Source of the DNA: Achromobacter ruhlandii
GTDB taxonomy: Bacteria; Pseudomonadota; Gammaproteobacteria; Burkholderiales; Burkholderiaceae_B
Direction: 5' to 3'
Assembly (NCBI RefSeq): GCF_902859695.1
Contig: NZ_CADIJL010000001.1
Coordinates: forward strand, 1-64,000
Length of the DNA: 64,000 nucleotides
Position 1 is the first letter of the stretch, and each line of letters opens with the position of its first letter. Below the pieces are notes generated by a model, which had not been told where the DNA came from, did no database searches, and saw nothing but the letters and a program-made list of their open reading frames with translations. Shown here in pieces: positions 28,007 through 38,595 of this stretch. A program made the position numbers and the translations under genes.

Positions 28007-29722
28007 ATGGAAATGAATGGCGCCGATATCGTCGTGCGCTGCCTGGCCGATGAAGGCGTGGAACACGTTTTCGGCTACCCTGGCGGCGCGGTGCTCTACA
28101 TCTACGACGCGATTTTCAAGCAGGACAAATTCCAGCATATCCTGGTTCGTCACGAGCAAGCCGCCGTGCACGCGGCCGATGCCTATTCGCGCTCGTCGCA
28201 GAAGGTCGGCGTCTGCATCGTGACCAGCGGTCCGGGCGTGACCAATGCCGTCACCGGCATCGCCACCGCCTACATGGACTCCATTCCCATGGTCATCATC
28301 AGCGGGCAGGTGCCCACTGCGGCCATTGGCGAGGACGCCTTCCAGGAATGCGACACCGTCGGCATCACCCGTCCCTGCGTCAAGCACAACTTCCTGGTGC
28401 GCGACGTCAAGGACCTGGCCGAAACCATGCGCCGCGCGTTCTACATCGCGCGCACCGGCCGTCCCGGTCCGGTGCTGGTGGACATCCCCAAGGACATCAC
28501 CGTCGCGCAGTGCAAGTACACCCCGCCCAAGGGCGAGATCTCGATGCGTTCCTACGCGCCCGTCAACAAGGGCCACCAGGGGCAGATCAAGAAAGCCGTG
28601 CAGATGCTGCTGGCCGCCGAGCGGCCGATGATCTACACCGGCGGCGGGGTCATCCTGTCGAACGCCGCGCCCGAGCTGAACAAGCTCGTGTCGCAACTGG
28701 GCGCGCCCTGCACCAGCACCCTGATGGGCCTGGGCGGCTTCCCGGCCAGCAGCGGCCAGTTCGTGGGCATGCCCGGCATGCACGGCACTTACGAGGCCAA
28801 CATGGCGATGCAGCACTGCGACGTGCTGCTGGCCATCGGCGCCCGTTTCGATGACCGCGTGATCGGCAATCCCAAGCACTTCGCCCAGAACGCCCGCAAG
28901 ATTATCCATATCGATATCGACCCGTCGTCGATCTCCAAGCGCGTGCGCGTGGACGTCCCGATCGTCGGCAACGTCAAGGATGTGCTGGCTGACCTGAGCG
29001 CCCAGTACGAGGCCGCCTCGGCCGAGCACAAGCCGGCTTCCATCGCCAAGTGGTGGGAACAGGTCGAAGTCTGGCGCGGCAAGGAATGCCTCAAGTTTGC
29101 CAATTCGGACGAGGTCATCAAGCCGCAGTTCGTGGTGGAAAAGCTCTGGGAAGTGACCGGCGGCGACGCCTTCGTCACCTCCGACGTGGGCCAGCACCAG
29201 ATGTGGGCCGCGCAGTACTACAAGTTCGACAAGCCGCGCCGCTGGATCAACTCCGGCGGCCTGGGCACCATGGGGGTGGGCCTGCCGTACGCCATGGGCG
29301 TGCAGATGGCCAATCCGGGTCATGACATCGCCGTGATCACCGGCGAGGCCTCGATCCAGATGAACATCCAGGAACTGTCGACCTGCGCCCAGTACCGCCT
29401 GACGCCCAAGATCGTCTGCCTGAACAACCGCTTCCTGGGCATGGTGCGGCAGTGGCAGCAGATCGACTACGGCTCGCGCTATTCCGAGTCGTACATGGAT
29501 TCGCTGCCCGACTTCGTCAAGGTGGCCGAGGCCTACGGTCACGTGGGCCTGCGCATCGAGCGCCCGGCCGACGTCGAGCCGGCGCTGCGCGAAGCGTTCA
29601 AGAAACACAAGGAGCGCCTGGTCTTCCTGGACTTCATCACCGACCGCACCGAAAACGTGTGGCCGATGGTCAAGGCCGGCCGCGGGCTGACCGAAATGCT
29701 GCTCGGCTCTGAAGACCTGTAA
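28007..29722 (+). CDS. ilvB: Acetolactate synthase, large catalytic subunit
   Basis: 571-aa thiamine-diphosphate enzyme for the first common step of valine, leucine and isoleucine synthesis. The N-terminal domain starts ADIVVRCLADEGVEHVFGYPGG with the catalytic glutamate in VRHEQAAVHAADAY, the central FAD-binding domain has GARFDDRV, and the C-terminal ThDP region reads ITGEASIQMN followed by LNNRFLGMVRQWQ. The Mg-ThDP motif is therefore GEA...NN instead of the usual GDG...NN. AAAGGAA precedes the ATG at 28007. ilvH starts ten bases after the stop. Confidence 0.95.
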   Translation: MEMNGADIVVRCLADEGVEHVFGYPGGAVLYIYDAIFKQDKFQHILVRHEQAAVHAADAYSRSSQKVGVCIVTSGPGVTNAVTGIATAYMDSIPMVIISGQVPTAAIGEDAFQECDTVGITRPCVKHNFLVRDVKDLAETMRRAFYIARTGRPGPVLVDIPKDITVAQCKYTPPKGEISMRSYAPVNKGHQGQIKKAVQMLLAAERPMIYTGGGVILSNAAPELNKLVSQLGAPCTSTLMGLGGFPASSGQFVGMPGMHGTYEANMAMQHCDVLLAIGARFDDRVIGNPKHFAQNARKIIHIDIDPSSISKRVRVDVPIVGNVKDVLADLSAQYEAASAEHKPASIAKWWEQVEVWRGKECLKFANSDEVIKPQFVVEKLWEVTGGDAFVTSDVGQHQMWAAQYYKFDKPRRWINSGGLGTMGVGLPYAMGVQMANPGHDIAVITGEASIQMNIQELSTCAQYRLTPKIVCLNNRFLGMVRQWQQIDYGSRYSESYMDSLPDFVKVAEAYGHVGLRIERPADVEPALREAFKKHKERLVFLDFITDRTENVWPMVKAGRGLTEMLLGSEDL

Positions 29723-29732
29723 GGAGGCCACC

Positions 29733-31309
<1,577 letters not shown>

Positions 31310-31356
31310 TTCCGGTTTCCGCGCGGGGTTTGCGCCCCGCGCGCGCCGGCCGAAAG

Positions 31357-31388
31357 CGGCATGCCTGGCGAGGGCATGCCGTTTTTAT
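31357..31388 (+). terminator. Intrinsic terminator of ilvBHC
   Basis: CGGCATGCC (31357-31365) pairs with GGCATGCCG (31373-31381), followed by TTTTTATTTT. Confidence 0.92.
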
Positions 31389-31544
31389 TTTCGCGGAAAG
31401 TGCGCGAAGGCGGGCGCGCCGCCGGGGCGCGGGCGGGCTTTGCGCGCCGGCGGGGCCGGATCGCGGCGGGCATGGCCCTTGCTGCGGCCCGTTGTGGGGC
31501 CAGATGAGTTAACCTTTCAATGTCTGTCGTAAGTAATTGAGACC

Positions 31545-32318
31545 ATGCCCAATTTTTCCATGCGCGATTCCGAGAACCGCCACCGAAGCATCTACCTGCT
31601 GCCCAACGCATTCACCACCGCGGCGTTGTTCGCGGGGTTCTATGCCGTGGTGCAGGCCATGAACAACCGCTTCGAGGTCGCCGCCATCGCCATTTTCGTG
31701 GCCATGGTGCTGGACGGCATGGACGGTCGGGTGGCCCGCCTGACCAACACCCAATCGGCCTTCGGCGAGCAATACGATTCGCTGTCCGACATGACCTCGT
31801 TCGGCGTGGCGCCAGCGCTGGTGATGTACGAATGGATCCTGAACGACCTGGGCCGCTGGGGCTGGCTGGCGGCGTTCGTCTACGTGGCCGGGGCCGCGCT
31901 GCGCCTGGCGCGCTTCAATACCAATATCGCGGTGGTCGACAAGCGCTATTTCCAGGGCCTGCCGAGCCCGGCGGCCGCCGCATTGGTGGCCGGTTTCGTG
32001 TGGCTGGCCGTCGACAACAAGCTGCCGATCCACGACAGCGTGATGGCCTGGGTCGCGTTCACGCTGACCATGTACGCGGGCATCACCATGGTGTCCAACG
32101 CCCCGTTCTTCAGCGGCAAGAGCTTCGCCCTGGGCCGCAGCGTGCCGTTCTGGGGCATCCTGCTGGTGGTGGCGGTGTTCGTGTTCGTTTCCAGCGATCC
32201 CCCGGTGGTGCTGTTCGGCCTGTTCGTGCTGTACGGCTTTTCGGGCTGGGTCATCTGGGCCTGGCGCTGGAACCGCGCCCGCCGGCTGCAGCAGGAGCGC
32301 CGCGGCCAGTCGTCCTGA
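31545..32318 (+). CDS. pssA: CDP-diacylglycerol--serine O-phosphatidyltransferase
   Basis: 257-aa membrane enzyme making phosphatidylserine, precursor of phosphatidylethanolamine. The CDP-alcohol phosphotransferase motif is complete: VLDGMDGRVARLTNTQSAFG followed by EQYDSLSD. About seven to eight hydrophobic helices are seen, with a short Arg-rich tail (WNRARRLQQERRG). No strong Shine-Dalgarno sequence precedes the ATG. Its position between ilvC and rpsO is the usual Alcaligenaceae order. Confidence 0.94.
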   Translation: MPNFSMRDSENRHRSIYLLPNAFTTAALFAGFYAVVQAMNNRFEVAAIAIFVAMVLDGMDGRVARLTNTQSAFGEQYDSLSDMTSFGVAPALVMYEWILNDLGRWGWLAAFVYVAGAALRLARFNTNIAVVDKRYFQGLPSPAAAALVAGFVWLAVDNKLPIHDSVMAWVAFTLTMYAGITMVSNAPFFSGKSFALGRSVPFWGILLVVAVFVFVSSDPPVVLFGLFVLYGFSGWVIWAWRWNRARRLQQERRGQSS

Positions 32319-32335
32319 GCGCGACGCCCGCCAAA

Positions 32336-32368
32336 CGAAAAACCCGCCTGATGAAGGCGGGTTTTTTC
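32336..32368. terminator. Bidirectional terminator between pssA and a lipoprotein gene
   Basis: AACCCGCC (32341-32348) pairs with GGCGGGTT (32356-32363), with an A-run before and TTTTTT after; it serves both convergent genes. Confidence 0.92.
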
Positions 32369-32377
32369 GTGGTGGAT

Positions 32378-32896
32378 TCAGCGCCACATGAAGCGGTCAT
32401 CGTCGTACATCGGGTCCGGACCGGGGTGGAAGTGGGTCAGCGAATTGCCGTCGCGGCCCATGTAGACGTACATCAGCGAATTCCAGACGCCGTTTTCCTT
32501 GTAGCGATATGACCACACGACTTCGCGCTTTTCGCCCAGGCCGGCTTCCTCGATGCGGGCGGGCGGCCCGAATTCGCAGCGCACCCGGTCGGGGCCCCAT
32601 TGGCCCTGTTCCAGCACCTTGAAGTGGGCGTCGGTCAGCAGCGGCATGACGCGGTCGACGCGGCCGTCGGCGCCGACGTTGGCGCCCCAGGCATACTGGC
32701 CCATGGGTTGCTGCGTCCAGATCACGCGGCGGCCGCCGTTGGCTTGCGGGCATTCGAAGTTGGGGCGGCCGAACTGGGCCTGGACGTCGGCCAGCGGGGT
32801 GCCGGGGGCGACCTGGGCAAGATTGGCACAGGCGGCCAGGCCGGCCAGGGCCGCGGCGGCCAGGGTGGTGCGGGCAATTCTGTAATAATTTGACAT
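32378..32896 (-). CDS. Putative lipoprotein, 172 aa
   Basis: The start MSNYYRIARTTLAAAALAGLAAC has a lipobox LAAC with Cys23, so it should be lipidated. After the Cys comes TPLADVQAQFGRPNFECP, which resembles the SmpA/OmlA-type opening of some outer-membrane lipoproteins, then RRVIWTQQPMGQYAW and a second strand-rich block (EKREVVWSYRYKENGVWNSLMYVYMGRDG). It is not assigned to a pathway; homologues appear to be conserved in Alcaligenaceae. Convergent with pssA. Confidence 0.75.
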   Translation of the reverse strand: MSNYYRIARTTLAAAALAGLAACANLAQVAPGTPLADVQAQFGRPNFECPQANGGRRVIWTQQPMGQYAWGANVGADGRVDRVMPLLTDAHFKVLEQGQWGPDRVRCEFGPPARIEEAGLGEKREVVWSYRYKENGVWNSLMYVYMGRDGNSLTHFHPGPDPMYDDDRFMWR

Positions 32897-32986
32897 ATTA
32901 TGGCTCCTGTTGCTTCCCGCGAGGGCGGCGGCGCGATGCCCGGCGGCGGGCCGGTGGCGTCACTGGGGTAATTCTAGCGAATCGGC

Positions 32987-33214
32987 TATAATCATCGGGC
33001 TTTATCAAGTGTATTGATTTTGCAAGATGCTTTGCGCCGGCAACGGGGCTGGGCTGGACATGCGGCAAACGGGGCGCCAAGCCTTGTCTTGCGGCACTTC
33101 CAGGGCAGCGCCTGAGCAGCAGTGAGAACGCAATAACGCTTATCGCCGGCCGCGATTTTTTTCCAAACCACGTCAGGGCGCCTCGGCCCTGTCGCATGTC
33201 CGAAGAGGTCATCA
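32987..33214 (+). promoter_or_regulatory. rpsO promoter -10 and long 5' leader with two hairpins
   Basis: A perfect TATAAT at 32987-32992 (weak -35) should start a leader of about 215 bases. In it, ATCGC (33142-33146)/GCGAT (33152-33156) is followed by a run of seven T's ending at 33162, resembling a short terminator. Then CAGGGC (33174-33179)/GCCCTG (33186-33191) forms a hairpin shortly before the AGAGG ribosome-binding site. Both are candidates for autoregulation by S15. Confidence 0.5.
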
Positions 33215-33484
33215 ATGTCTGTAGCTGACATCAAGAAATCCGATATCGTTGCGCAGTTCCAACGCGCTCAAGGCGATACCGGCTCCCCCGAAGTCCAGGT
33301 GGCTCTGCTCACCGCCCGTATCAACGAACTGACCGGTCACTTCAAAGAACACATGAAGGACCATCACTCGCGCCGCGGTCTGCTGCGTATGGTCAGCCGT
33401 CGCCGCAAGCTGCTCGACTATCTCAAGGGCCGCAATCCCGATTCGTACCGCGCACTGATCGAAAAACTCGGTCTGCGCAAGTGA
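33215..33484 (+). CDS. rpsO: 30S ribosomal protein S15
   Basis: 89-aa primary rRNA-binding protein of the small subunit, contacting the central domain of 16S rRNA. All hallmarks are present: [39 protein letters not shown]-type core, and [11 protein letters not shown] with the conserved C-terminal [13 protein letters not shown] precedes the ATG. It is followed by a terminator and then pnp, the classic rpsO-pnp arrangement. Confidence 0.98.
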   Translation: MSVADIKKSDIVAQFQRAQGDTGSPEVQVALLTARINELTGHFKEHMKDHHSRRGLLRMVSRRRKLLDYLKGRNPDSYRALIEKLGLRK

Positions 33485-33510
33485 TCGACGGGGCTGGCTC
33501 CCCATGACGC

Positions 33511-33555
33511 AACCGTGGTCGGTGCGACGCATGTCGCGACGGCCACGGTTTTTCA
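33511..33555 (+). terminator. Terminator/processing hairpin between rpsO and pnp
   Basis: AACCGTGGTC (33511-33520) pairs, with one G-T pair, with GGCCACGGTT (33541-33550), with an inner GCGAC/GTCGC stem, followed by TTTTT. It probably lets some transcripts through to pnp, and the long stem could be an RNase III site as in E. coli. Confidence 0.75.
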
Positions 33556-33574
33556 TTTGTAAGGAATAATCGTC

Positions 33575-35731
33575 ATGTTCAATAAAGTGACTAAATCGTT
33601 CCAGTACGGCCAGCATACGGTCGTCCTGGAAACCGGCGAAATTGCTCGCCAGGCCTCCGGCGCCGTGGTGGTGTCGATCGAGGACACCGTCGTCCTGGCC
33701 ACTGTCGTGGCCTCCAAGAAGGCCAAGCCGGGCCAGACGTTCTTCCCGCTGACCGTCGACTACATCGAAAAGACCTACGCCGCCGGCCGCATCCCCGGTG
33801 GTTTCTTCAAGCGCGAAGGCAAGCCGTCCGAGAAGGAAACGCTGACCTCGCGCCTGATCGACCGTCCCCTGCGTCCGCTGTTCCCCGAAGACTTCTACAA
33901 CGAAGTCCAGGTGGTCATCCACACGCTGTCGGTCAATCCTGAAATCGACCCCGACATCCCCGCGATGATCGGCGCCTCGGCCGCGCTGGCCATCTCCGGC
34001 ATCCCCTTCAATGGCCCGATCGGCGCCGCCCGCGTGGGCTACATCGATGGCCAGTACGCCATCAACCCGACCGCATCGCAGCTGAAGTCCTCGAAGCTCG
34101 ACCTGGTGGTCGCCGGCACCGAAAACGCCGTGCTGATGGTGGAATCGGAAGCTGACCAGCTGTCCGAGGAAATCATGCTGGGCGGCGTGGTCTACGGCCA
34201 CGAGCAGATGCAGGCCGTCATCAACGCCATCCACGAACTGGTCAAGGACGCCGGCAAGCCCGATTGGGACTGGCAGCCGCCCGCCAAGGACGAGGCCCTG
34301 ATCGCCGCCGTCACGTCGGCCGCCCAGGAAGGCCTGAACGCCGCCTACCAGATCCGCGAAAAGCAGGCCCGCACCACCAAGCTGCGTGAAGTCTACGCCG
34401 ACGTGTCGGCCAAGCTGAACGCCGCCGCCGCCGAGAAGGGCGAGCCGGCGCCGGACGCCGTCACCGTCGACAACATCCTGTTCTCGCTGGAATCGGCCAT
34501 CGTCCGTGGCCAGATCCTGAACGGCGAACCGCGTATCGACGGTCGCGACACCCGCACCGTGCGTCCCATCAGCGTGCGCCTGGGCGTGCTGCCGCGCGCG
34601 CACGGCAGCGCCCTGTTCACCCGTGGTGAAACCCAGGCGCTGGTCGTGGCCACGCTGGGCACCAAGCAGGACGAGCAGATCATCGACGCGCTCATGGGCG
34701 AGTACCGCGATCGCTTCATGCTGCACTACAACATGCCTCCGTTCGCCACCGGCGAAACTGGTCGCATCGGTGTGCCCAAGCGCCGCGAAATCGGCCACGG
34801 CCGCCTGGCCAAGCGCGCGCTGATCCCGCTGCTGCCGGCCCCGGAAGACTTCCAGTACACCATCCGCATCGTGTCGGAAATCACCGAGTCCAACGGCTCG
34901 TCGTCGATGGCTTCGGTCTGCGGCGGCTCGCTGGCCATGATGGACGCCGGCGTGCCGGTCAAGGATCACGTGGCCGGCGTGGCCATGGGCCTGATCCTGG
35001 ACGGCGGCAAGTTCGCCGTGCTGACCGACATCCTGGGTGACGAAGATCACCTGGGCGACATGGACTTCAAGGTCGCGGGCACCGAAAACGGCGTCACCGC
35101 GCTGCAGATGGACATCAAGATCCAGGGCATCACCAAGGAAATCATGCAAGTGGCGCTGGCGCAAGCCCGCGAAGGCCGCCTGCACATCCTGGGCAAGATG
35201 AAGGAAGCGCTGGACGGTTCGCGTGGCGAGCTGTCGGCTTTCGCCCCGCGCATGCTGACCATCAAGATCAACCCCGAGAAGATCCGCGACGTGATCGGCA
35301 AGGGCGGCGCCACCATCCGCGCGCTGACCGAGGAAACCGGCACCCAGATCGACATCTCCGACGACGGCACGATCGTGATCGCCAGCGTCGACGAAGCGCA
35401 GGCCAAGGAAGCCCAGCGCCGCATCGTCGAGCTGACCGCCGACGTCGAAGTGGGCCAGGTCTACGAGGGCTCGGTGCTGCGCCTGCTGGACTTCGGCGCC
35501 ATCGTGCAAGTGCTGCCGGGCCGCGACGGCCTGCTGCACATCTCGGAAATCGCCAACTACCGCATCGCCAACATCAACGATGTGCTGAAGGTCGGCCAGC
35601 AAGTCCGCGTCAAGGTCATCGAGGCCGACGACAAGGGCCGCCTGCGCCTGTCCATCAAGGCCATCGGTGGCATCGAGCAGCAGCAGCCCGCCGCTGAAGC
35701 CGCCCCGCAAGCGGAACCGCAAGCCGAGTAA
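33575..35731 (+). CDS. pnp: Polyribonucleotide nucleotidyltransferase (PNPase)
   Basis: 718-aa 3'-5' phosphorolytic exoribonuclease, part of the RNA degradosome. Domains in order: first RNase PH domain (about residues 10-145), alpha-helical linker, second RNase PH domain (about 310-520; [27 protein letters not shown]), KH domain (about 550-610; [20 protein letters not shown]) and S1 domain (about 620-690; [33 protein letters not shown]). It ends in a Glu/Ala/Gln-rich tail. AAGGAA lies before the ATG. It probably shares transcription with rpsO. Confidence 0.98.
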   Translation: MFNKVTKSFQYGQHTVVLETGEIARQASGAVVVSIEDTVVLATVVASKKAKPGQTFFPLTVDYIEKTYAAGRIPGGFFKREGKPSEKETLTSRLIDRPLRPLFPEDFYNEVQVVIHTLSVNPEIDPDIPAMIGASAALAISGIPFNGPIGAARVGYIDGQYAINPTASQLKSSKLDLVVAGTENAVLMVESEADQLSEEIMLGGVVYGHEQMQAVINAIHELVKDAGKPDWDWQPPAKDEALIAAVTSAAQEGLNAAYQIREKQARTTKLREVYADVSAKLNAAAAEKGEPAPDAVTVDNILFSLESAIVRGQILNGEPRIDGRDTRTVRPISVRLGVLPRAHGSALFTRGETQALVVATLGTKQDEQIIDALMGEYRDRFMLHYNMPPFATGETGRIGVPKRREIGHGRLAKRALIPLLPAPEDFQYTIRIVSEITESNGSSSMASVCGGSLAMMDAGVPVKDHVAGVAMGLILDGGKFAVLTDILGDEDHLGDMDFKVAGTENGVTALQMDIKIQGITKEIMQVALAQAREGRLHILGKMKEALDGSRGELSAFAPRMLTIKINPEKIRDVIGKGGATIRALTEETGTQIDISDDGTIVIASVDEAQAKEAQRRIVELTADVEVGQVYEGSVLRLLDFGAIVQVLPGRDGLLHISEIANYRIANINDVLKVGQQVRVKVIEADDKGRLRLSIKAIGGIEQQQPAAEAAPQAEPQAE

Positions 35732-35753
35732 GGCCTGCCTTTCCTGCTGGAGC

Positions 35754-35784
35754 AAACGGCGCCGCGAGGCGCCGTTTTTTTTGC
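35754..35784 (+). terminator. Intrinsic terminator of pnp
   Basis: AACGGCGCC (35755-35763) and GGCGCCGTT (35768-35776) close a GCGA tetraloop, followed by eight T's. Confidence 0.93.
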
Positions 35785-35936
35785 CCGGGCGCGGCGCTGA
35801 TTCATCTCCTTTCGTCTTTGAATCCCCGGTATCTCCCATCTTCGCGCGGCTTACGGTAAAGTCTTGCGCGTGACACGAGCGCCGGCGCGGCGCAAGCCGG
35901 CAAGGCGCCAACAGGGGGGATTCGGATGGATCGAGC

Positions 35937-36665
35937 ATGACGCGAGGGCGAGGATTCGCCGCGGCGGCGGCCGTGCTGGCGGGGACGCTGCTGGCGGGAT
36001 GCATGTCCGCTCCGGGACCGGGCCAGGGCTCGCCCAAGGGCGAGGGCATGTCGGCCGACCAACTGGTGCAGACCGATTTCAACCGTACCGTCACCTTGGA
36101 AGTGCGCGACAACCTCGCCAGCCTCTACAGCCTGCTGGACAAGCTCTACCGGCGCAATCCGCGTGAATGGCGCAAGACCGGCGCGCCGGATCACGCCACC
36201 GCGGTGGCGCGGGTCAAGCATGCGATCGAGGTGCGCATCCCGCCCGCCGACCTGGCCGGCCTGCACGACATCCAGATCCTGGCGGTGTCGCTCGATCCCA
36301 ACTACAGCGGCGACCGGGTCGGGGCCTTCATCTACGGCCTGGCCGACACCATCATTGCCGCCCACAATGGCAAGACCCGCCTGTACGCCACCGACGCGCT
36401 GGACGGGCAGCGGGTCTACAATGCCGCACGGAACGTCGAGGCGGCGGCCTGGCTGCTGGCGTCGCGCCGCAACAACCAGGGCGAACCGCTGCTGCTGGCC
36501 AACGAGATGTCGCCGCAGGCCACCAACCTCAGTTTCGAGCGCGAGTTCGGCGCCATCATCGGCCGGCTCGACCTGATCGCCAACCTGCTTGGCGAGAACT
36601 CGCGGCGCATCGGCATCAACTATGCGCAAGGGCTATTGCTGTTCAATTTCCTGCCGGTGCGCTAA
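35937..36665 (+). CDS. Putative lipoprotein, 242 aa
   Basis: The signal MTRGRGFAAAAAVLAGTLLAGC contains a lipobox LAGC. The mature part is helix-rich: LEVRDNLASLYSLLDKLYRRNP, then VSLDPNYSGDRVGAFIYGLADTI, LYATDALDGQRVYNAARNVEAAAWLL and a C-terminal helix. No enzyme motif is seen and the function is unknown. The S-L-D-P-x-Y-x-G-D-R-V-G-A block looks like a strongly conserved family core. It starts about 150 bases after the pnp terminator and ends 15 bases before the threonine dehydratase gene, so the two may be co-transcribed. Confidence 0.75.
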   Translation: MTRGRGFAAAAAVLAGTLLAGCMSAPGPGQGSPKGEGMSADQLVQTDFNRTVTLEVRDNLASLYSLLDKLYRRNPREWRKTGAPDHATAVARVKHAIEVRIPPADLAGLHDIQILAVSLDPNYSGDRVGAFIYGLADTIIAAHNGKTRLYATDALDGQRVYNAARNVEAAAWLLASRRNNQGEPLLLANEMSPQATNLSFEREFGAIIGRLDLIANLLGENSRRIGINYAQGLLLFNFLPVR

Positions 36666-36680
36666 CAGGATTTTTCCACC

Positions 36681-37898
36681 GTGATCGATATCGCTTCCAT
36701 CCAGACCGCCCGCGAGAACCTGCGCGGCCAGGTGCTCAAGACCCCGTTCACCCTGTCGCGCACGCTGTCCGACATCTTCGGCGCCGAGATCTGGCTGAAA
36801 TTCGAGAACCTGCAGTTCACCGCCAGCTTCAAGGAGCGTGGCGCGCTCAACCGCATGCTGACGCTGTCGGACGAGGAACGCCGCGCGGGCGTGATCGCCG
36901 TGTCGGCCGGCAACCACGCGCAGGGCGTGGCCTACCATGCGCAGCGCATGGGCGTGCCCGCCGTGATCGTGATGCCGCGCTTCACGCCCACGGTGAAGGT
37001 CGCCAACACGCGCCGCTTCGGCGCCGAGGTGGTGCTGGCCGGCGATACCTTCGACGACGCCAAGGCGCATGGCTACGAGCTGGCCAAGCAGCGCGGGCTG
37101 ATCATGATCCATCCCTACGACGACGAGGCCGTGATCTCGGGCCAGGGCACCGTGGCGCTGGAGATGCTGGAAGACCAGCCGCAACTGGACACGCTGGTGA
37201 TCGCCATCGGCGGCGGCGGGCTGATTTCGGGCATCGCCACCGCGGCCAAGGCGCTCAAGCCGGGCATCGAGATCATCGGGGTGCAGACCGAACGGTTTCC
37301 CGCCATGTACGCCGCGGTCAAGGGGGTGTCGATGCCCAACGGCCAATACACCATCGCCGAAGGCATCGCGGTCAAGTCGCCGGGTGGCTTGACGCAGCCG
37401 ATCGTCAGCCAACTGGTCGATCACATCGAGCTGGTCAGCGAGGCCGACATCGAGCACGCCATTGTGGTGCTGCTGGAAATCGAGAAGACCGTGGTGGAAG
37501 GCGCGGGCGCGGCCGGCCTGGCGGCGCTGCTGCGCGCGCAGGAGGCCGGCAGCGAGCAATTCAAGGGCAAGCGCATCGGCCTGGTGCTGACCGGCGGCAA
37601 CATCGACCCCTTGATGCTGGGCGAGCTGATCGAGCGCGGCATGGTGCGCGCCGGCCGCCTGGCCCGCATCCGCGTCGACCTGCGCGACCTGCCGGGCGCG
37701 CTGGCCCACGCCACCAAGCTGATCGCCGACGCCCAGGCCAATATCACCGAGGTGCATCACCAGCGCGCGTTCACCTCATTGCCGGTGCGCAACGTGGAAG
37801 TGGATTTCGTGTTGCAGACGCGCGGCCCGGAGCATATCCAGGAAGTGATCGACATCCTGAACGCGGCGGGTTTCGCGGCCAGCAACCACGATCATTGA
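36681..37898 (+). CDS. ilvA: Threonine ammonia-lyase (threonine dehydratase), ACT-domain type
   Basis: 405-aa PLP enzyme converting threonine to 2-oxobutyrate and ammonia, the first step toward isoleucine. The PLP lysine is Lys51 in TASFKERGA, the Ser/Gly loop is SAGNHAQGVA and the phosphate loop is IGGGGLISG. A single C-terminal ACT domain (about residues 330-400; RIRVDLRDLPGALAHATKLIADAQANITEV) makes it shorter than E. coli IlvA (two ACT-like units) and more like catabolic/short types. The GTG start has AGGA upstream. It ends one base from the convergent PIN-domain gene. Confidence 0.88.
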   Translation: MIDIASIQTARENLRGQVLKTPFTLSRTLSDIFGAEIWLKFENLQFTASFKERGALNRMLTLSDEERRAGVIAVSAGNHAQGVAYHAQRMGVPAVIVMPRFTPTVKVANTRRFGAEVVLAGDTFDDAKAHGYELAKQRGLIMIHPYDDEAVISGQGTVALEMLEDQPQLDTLVIAIGGGGLISGIATAAKALKPGIEIIGVQTERFPAMYAAVKGVSMPNGQYTIAEGIAVKSPGGLTQPIVSQLVDHIELVSEADIEHAIVVLLEIEKTVVEGAGAAGLAALLRAQEAGSEQFKGKRIGLVLTGGNIDPLMLGELIERGMVRAGRLARIRVDLRDLPGALAHATKLIADAQANITEVHHQRAFTSLPVRNVEVDFVLQTRGPEHIQEVIDILNAAGFAASNHDH

Positions 37899-37899
37899 C

Positions 37900-38595
37900 T
37901 CAGGCGCGGCCCAGTTCCGGGTCGCGGCCCACCTGATTCTTCAGCCGGTACAGCCGCTCGCGATGCAAGGTCGCGGCCAGCGGTTCGGGCTCGCGCCCCA
38001 GCGCCACGTAGTCCGCCGGAATCTGCGCGATGGCCTCGCGCATGCGGTCGGCGCCGTCCTGCCACCATTGCGCCAGCATGCGGTCCGGGTTGTACACGTC
38101 CAGACCCTGCCGGCGCAGCTCCGAGCGATTGAAATCCTTCAGGTTCCAGGTCAGCACCTGCACCACGGGCGTTTGCGCCAGGCCGCAGCGGGCGCGGCGC
38201 GCCAGGCCGGCGGCGATGACGTGGAAGTCCTTGGGGTCGCTGTAACGCAGCGCGGCTTCGTAGACCTGGGTGTTGTGCTCGGCGGCCTGCGGAAAGCGGG
38301 CGTTCATCTCGGCCCAGAACTCGGCCATCACCTCGGGCGGGATGTCCCAGATGCGGCAGGCGTTGCGGCGCCATTCCTCGCCGATGCGTTCGGTCCAGAC
38401 GGGCTGGAACACGCCGGCCTCGGCCAGGCGCAGCAGCAGGCGGCGCAGGATGCCGGACATGAGGACGCAGGCGTCCAGGACGATGAAGGGCGGGGGGGCG
38501 GTCGGAGTGGTCAAGGCTGGCAGTGTGTTCGCAGCGGCCGGGACGCGGCCGCGACCGTGCAGTGTAAGCGCATCCGCCGGAACTCCAGGCTTCAC
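37900..38595 (-). CDS. PIN-domain protein (putative RNase)
   Basis: PIN-fold nuclease-like protein. The domain starts FIVLDACVLMSGILRRLL with the first acidic residue, then an acidic EEW pair, and YSDPKDFHVIAAGLARRA and TWNLKDFNRSEL carry the C-terminal acidic residues. Many such proteins are toxins, but no antitoxin-like partner gene is adjacent. Start uncertain: a GTG at 38595 overlaps the esterase stop (GTGA), giving 231 aa with an atypical Pro/Ala-rich leader; a TTG at 38514 gives 204 aa, and a TACACT -10-like sequence lies between the two starts. The C-terminal part about LGREPEPLAATLHRERL is not recognised. Confidence 0.75.
   Translation of the reverse strand: MKPGVPADALTLHGRGRVPAAANTLPALTTPTAPPPFIVLDACVLMSGILRRLLLRLAEAGVFQPVWTERIGEEWRRNACRIWDIPPEVMAEFWAEMNARFPQAAEHNTQVYEAALRYSDPKDFHVIAAGLARRARCGLAQTPVVQVLTWNLKDFNRSELRRQGLDVYNPDRMLAQWWQDGADRMREAIAQIPADYVALGREPEPLAATLHRERLYRLKNQVGRDPELGRA

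Noticed and set aside
33212-36112. 966-codon open frame antisense to rpsO-pnp
   Set aside because: Shadow of pnp codon bias; composition dominated by Ala/Gly/Asp/His/Gln with no domain.
37900-38595. PIN protein as half of a toxin-antitoxin pair
   Set aside because: No small antitoxin-like gene is adjacent; both neighbours are clearly other enzymes.
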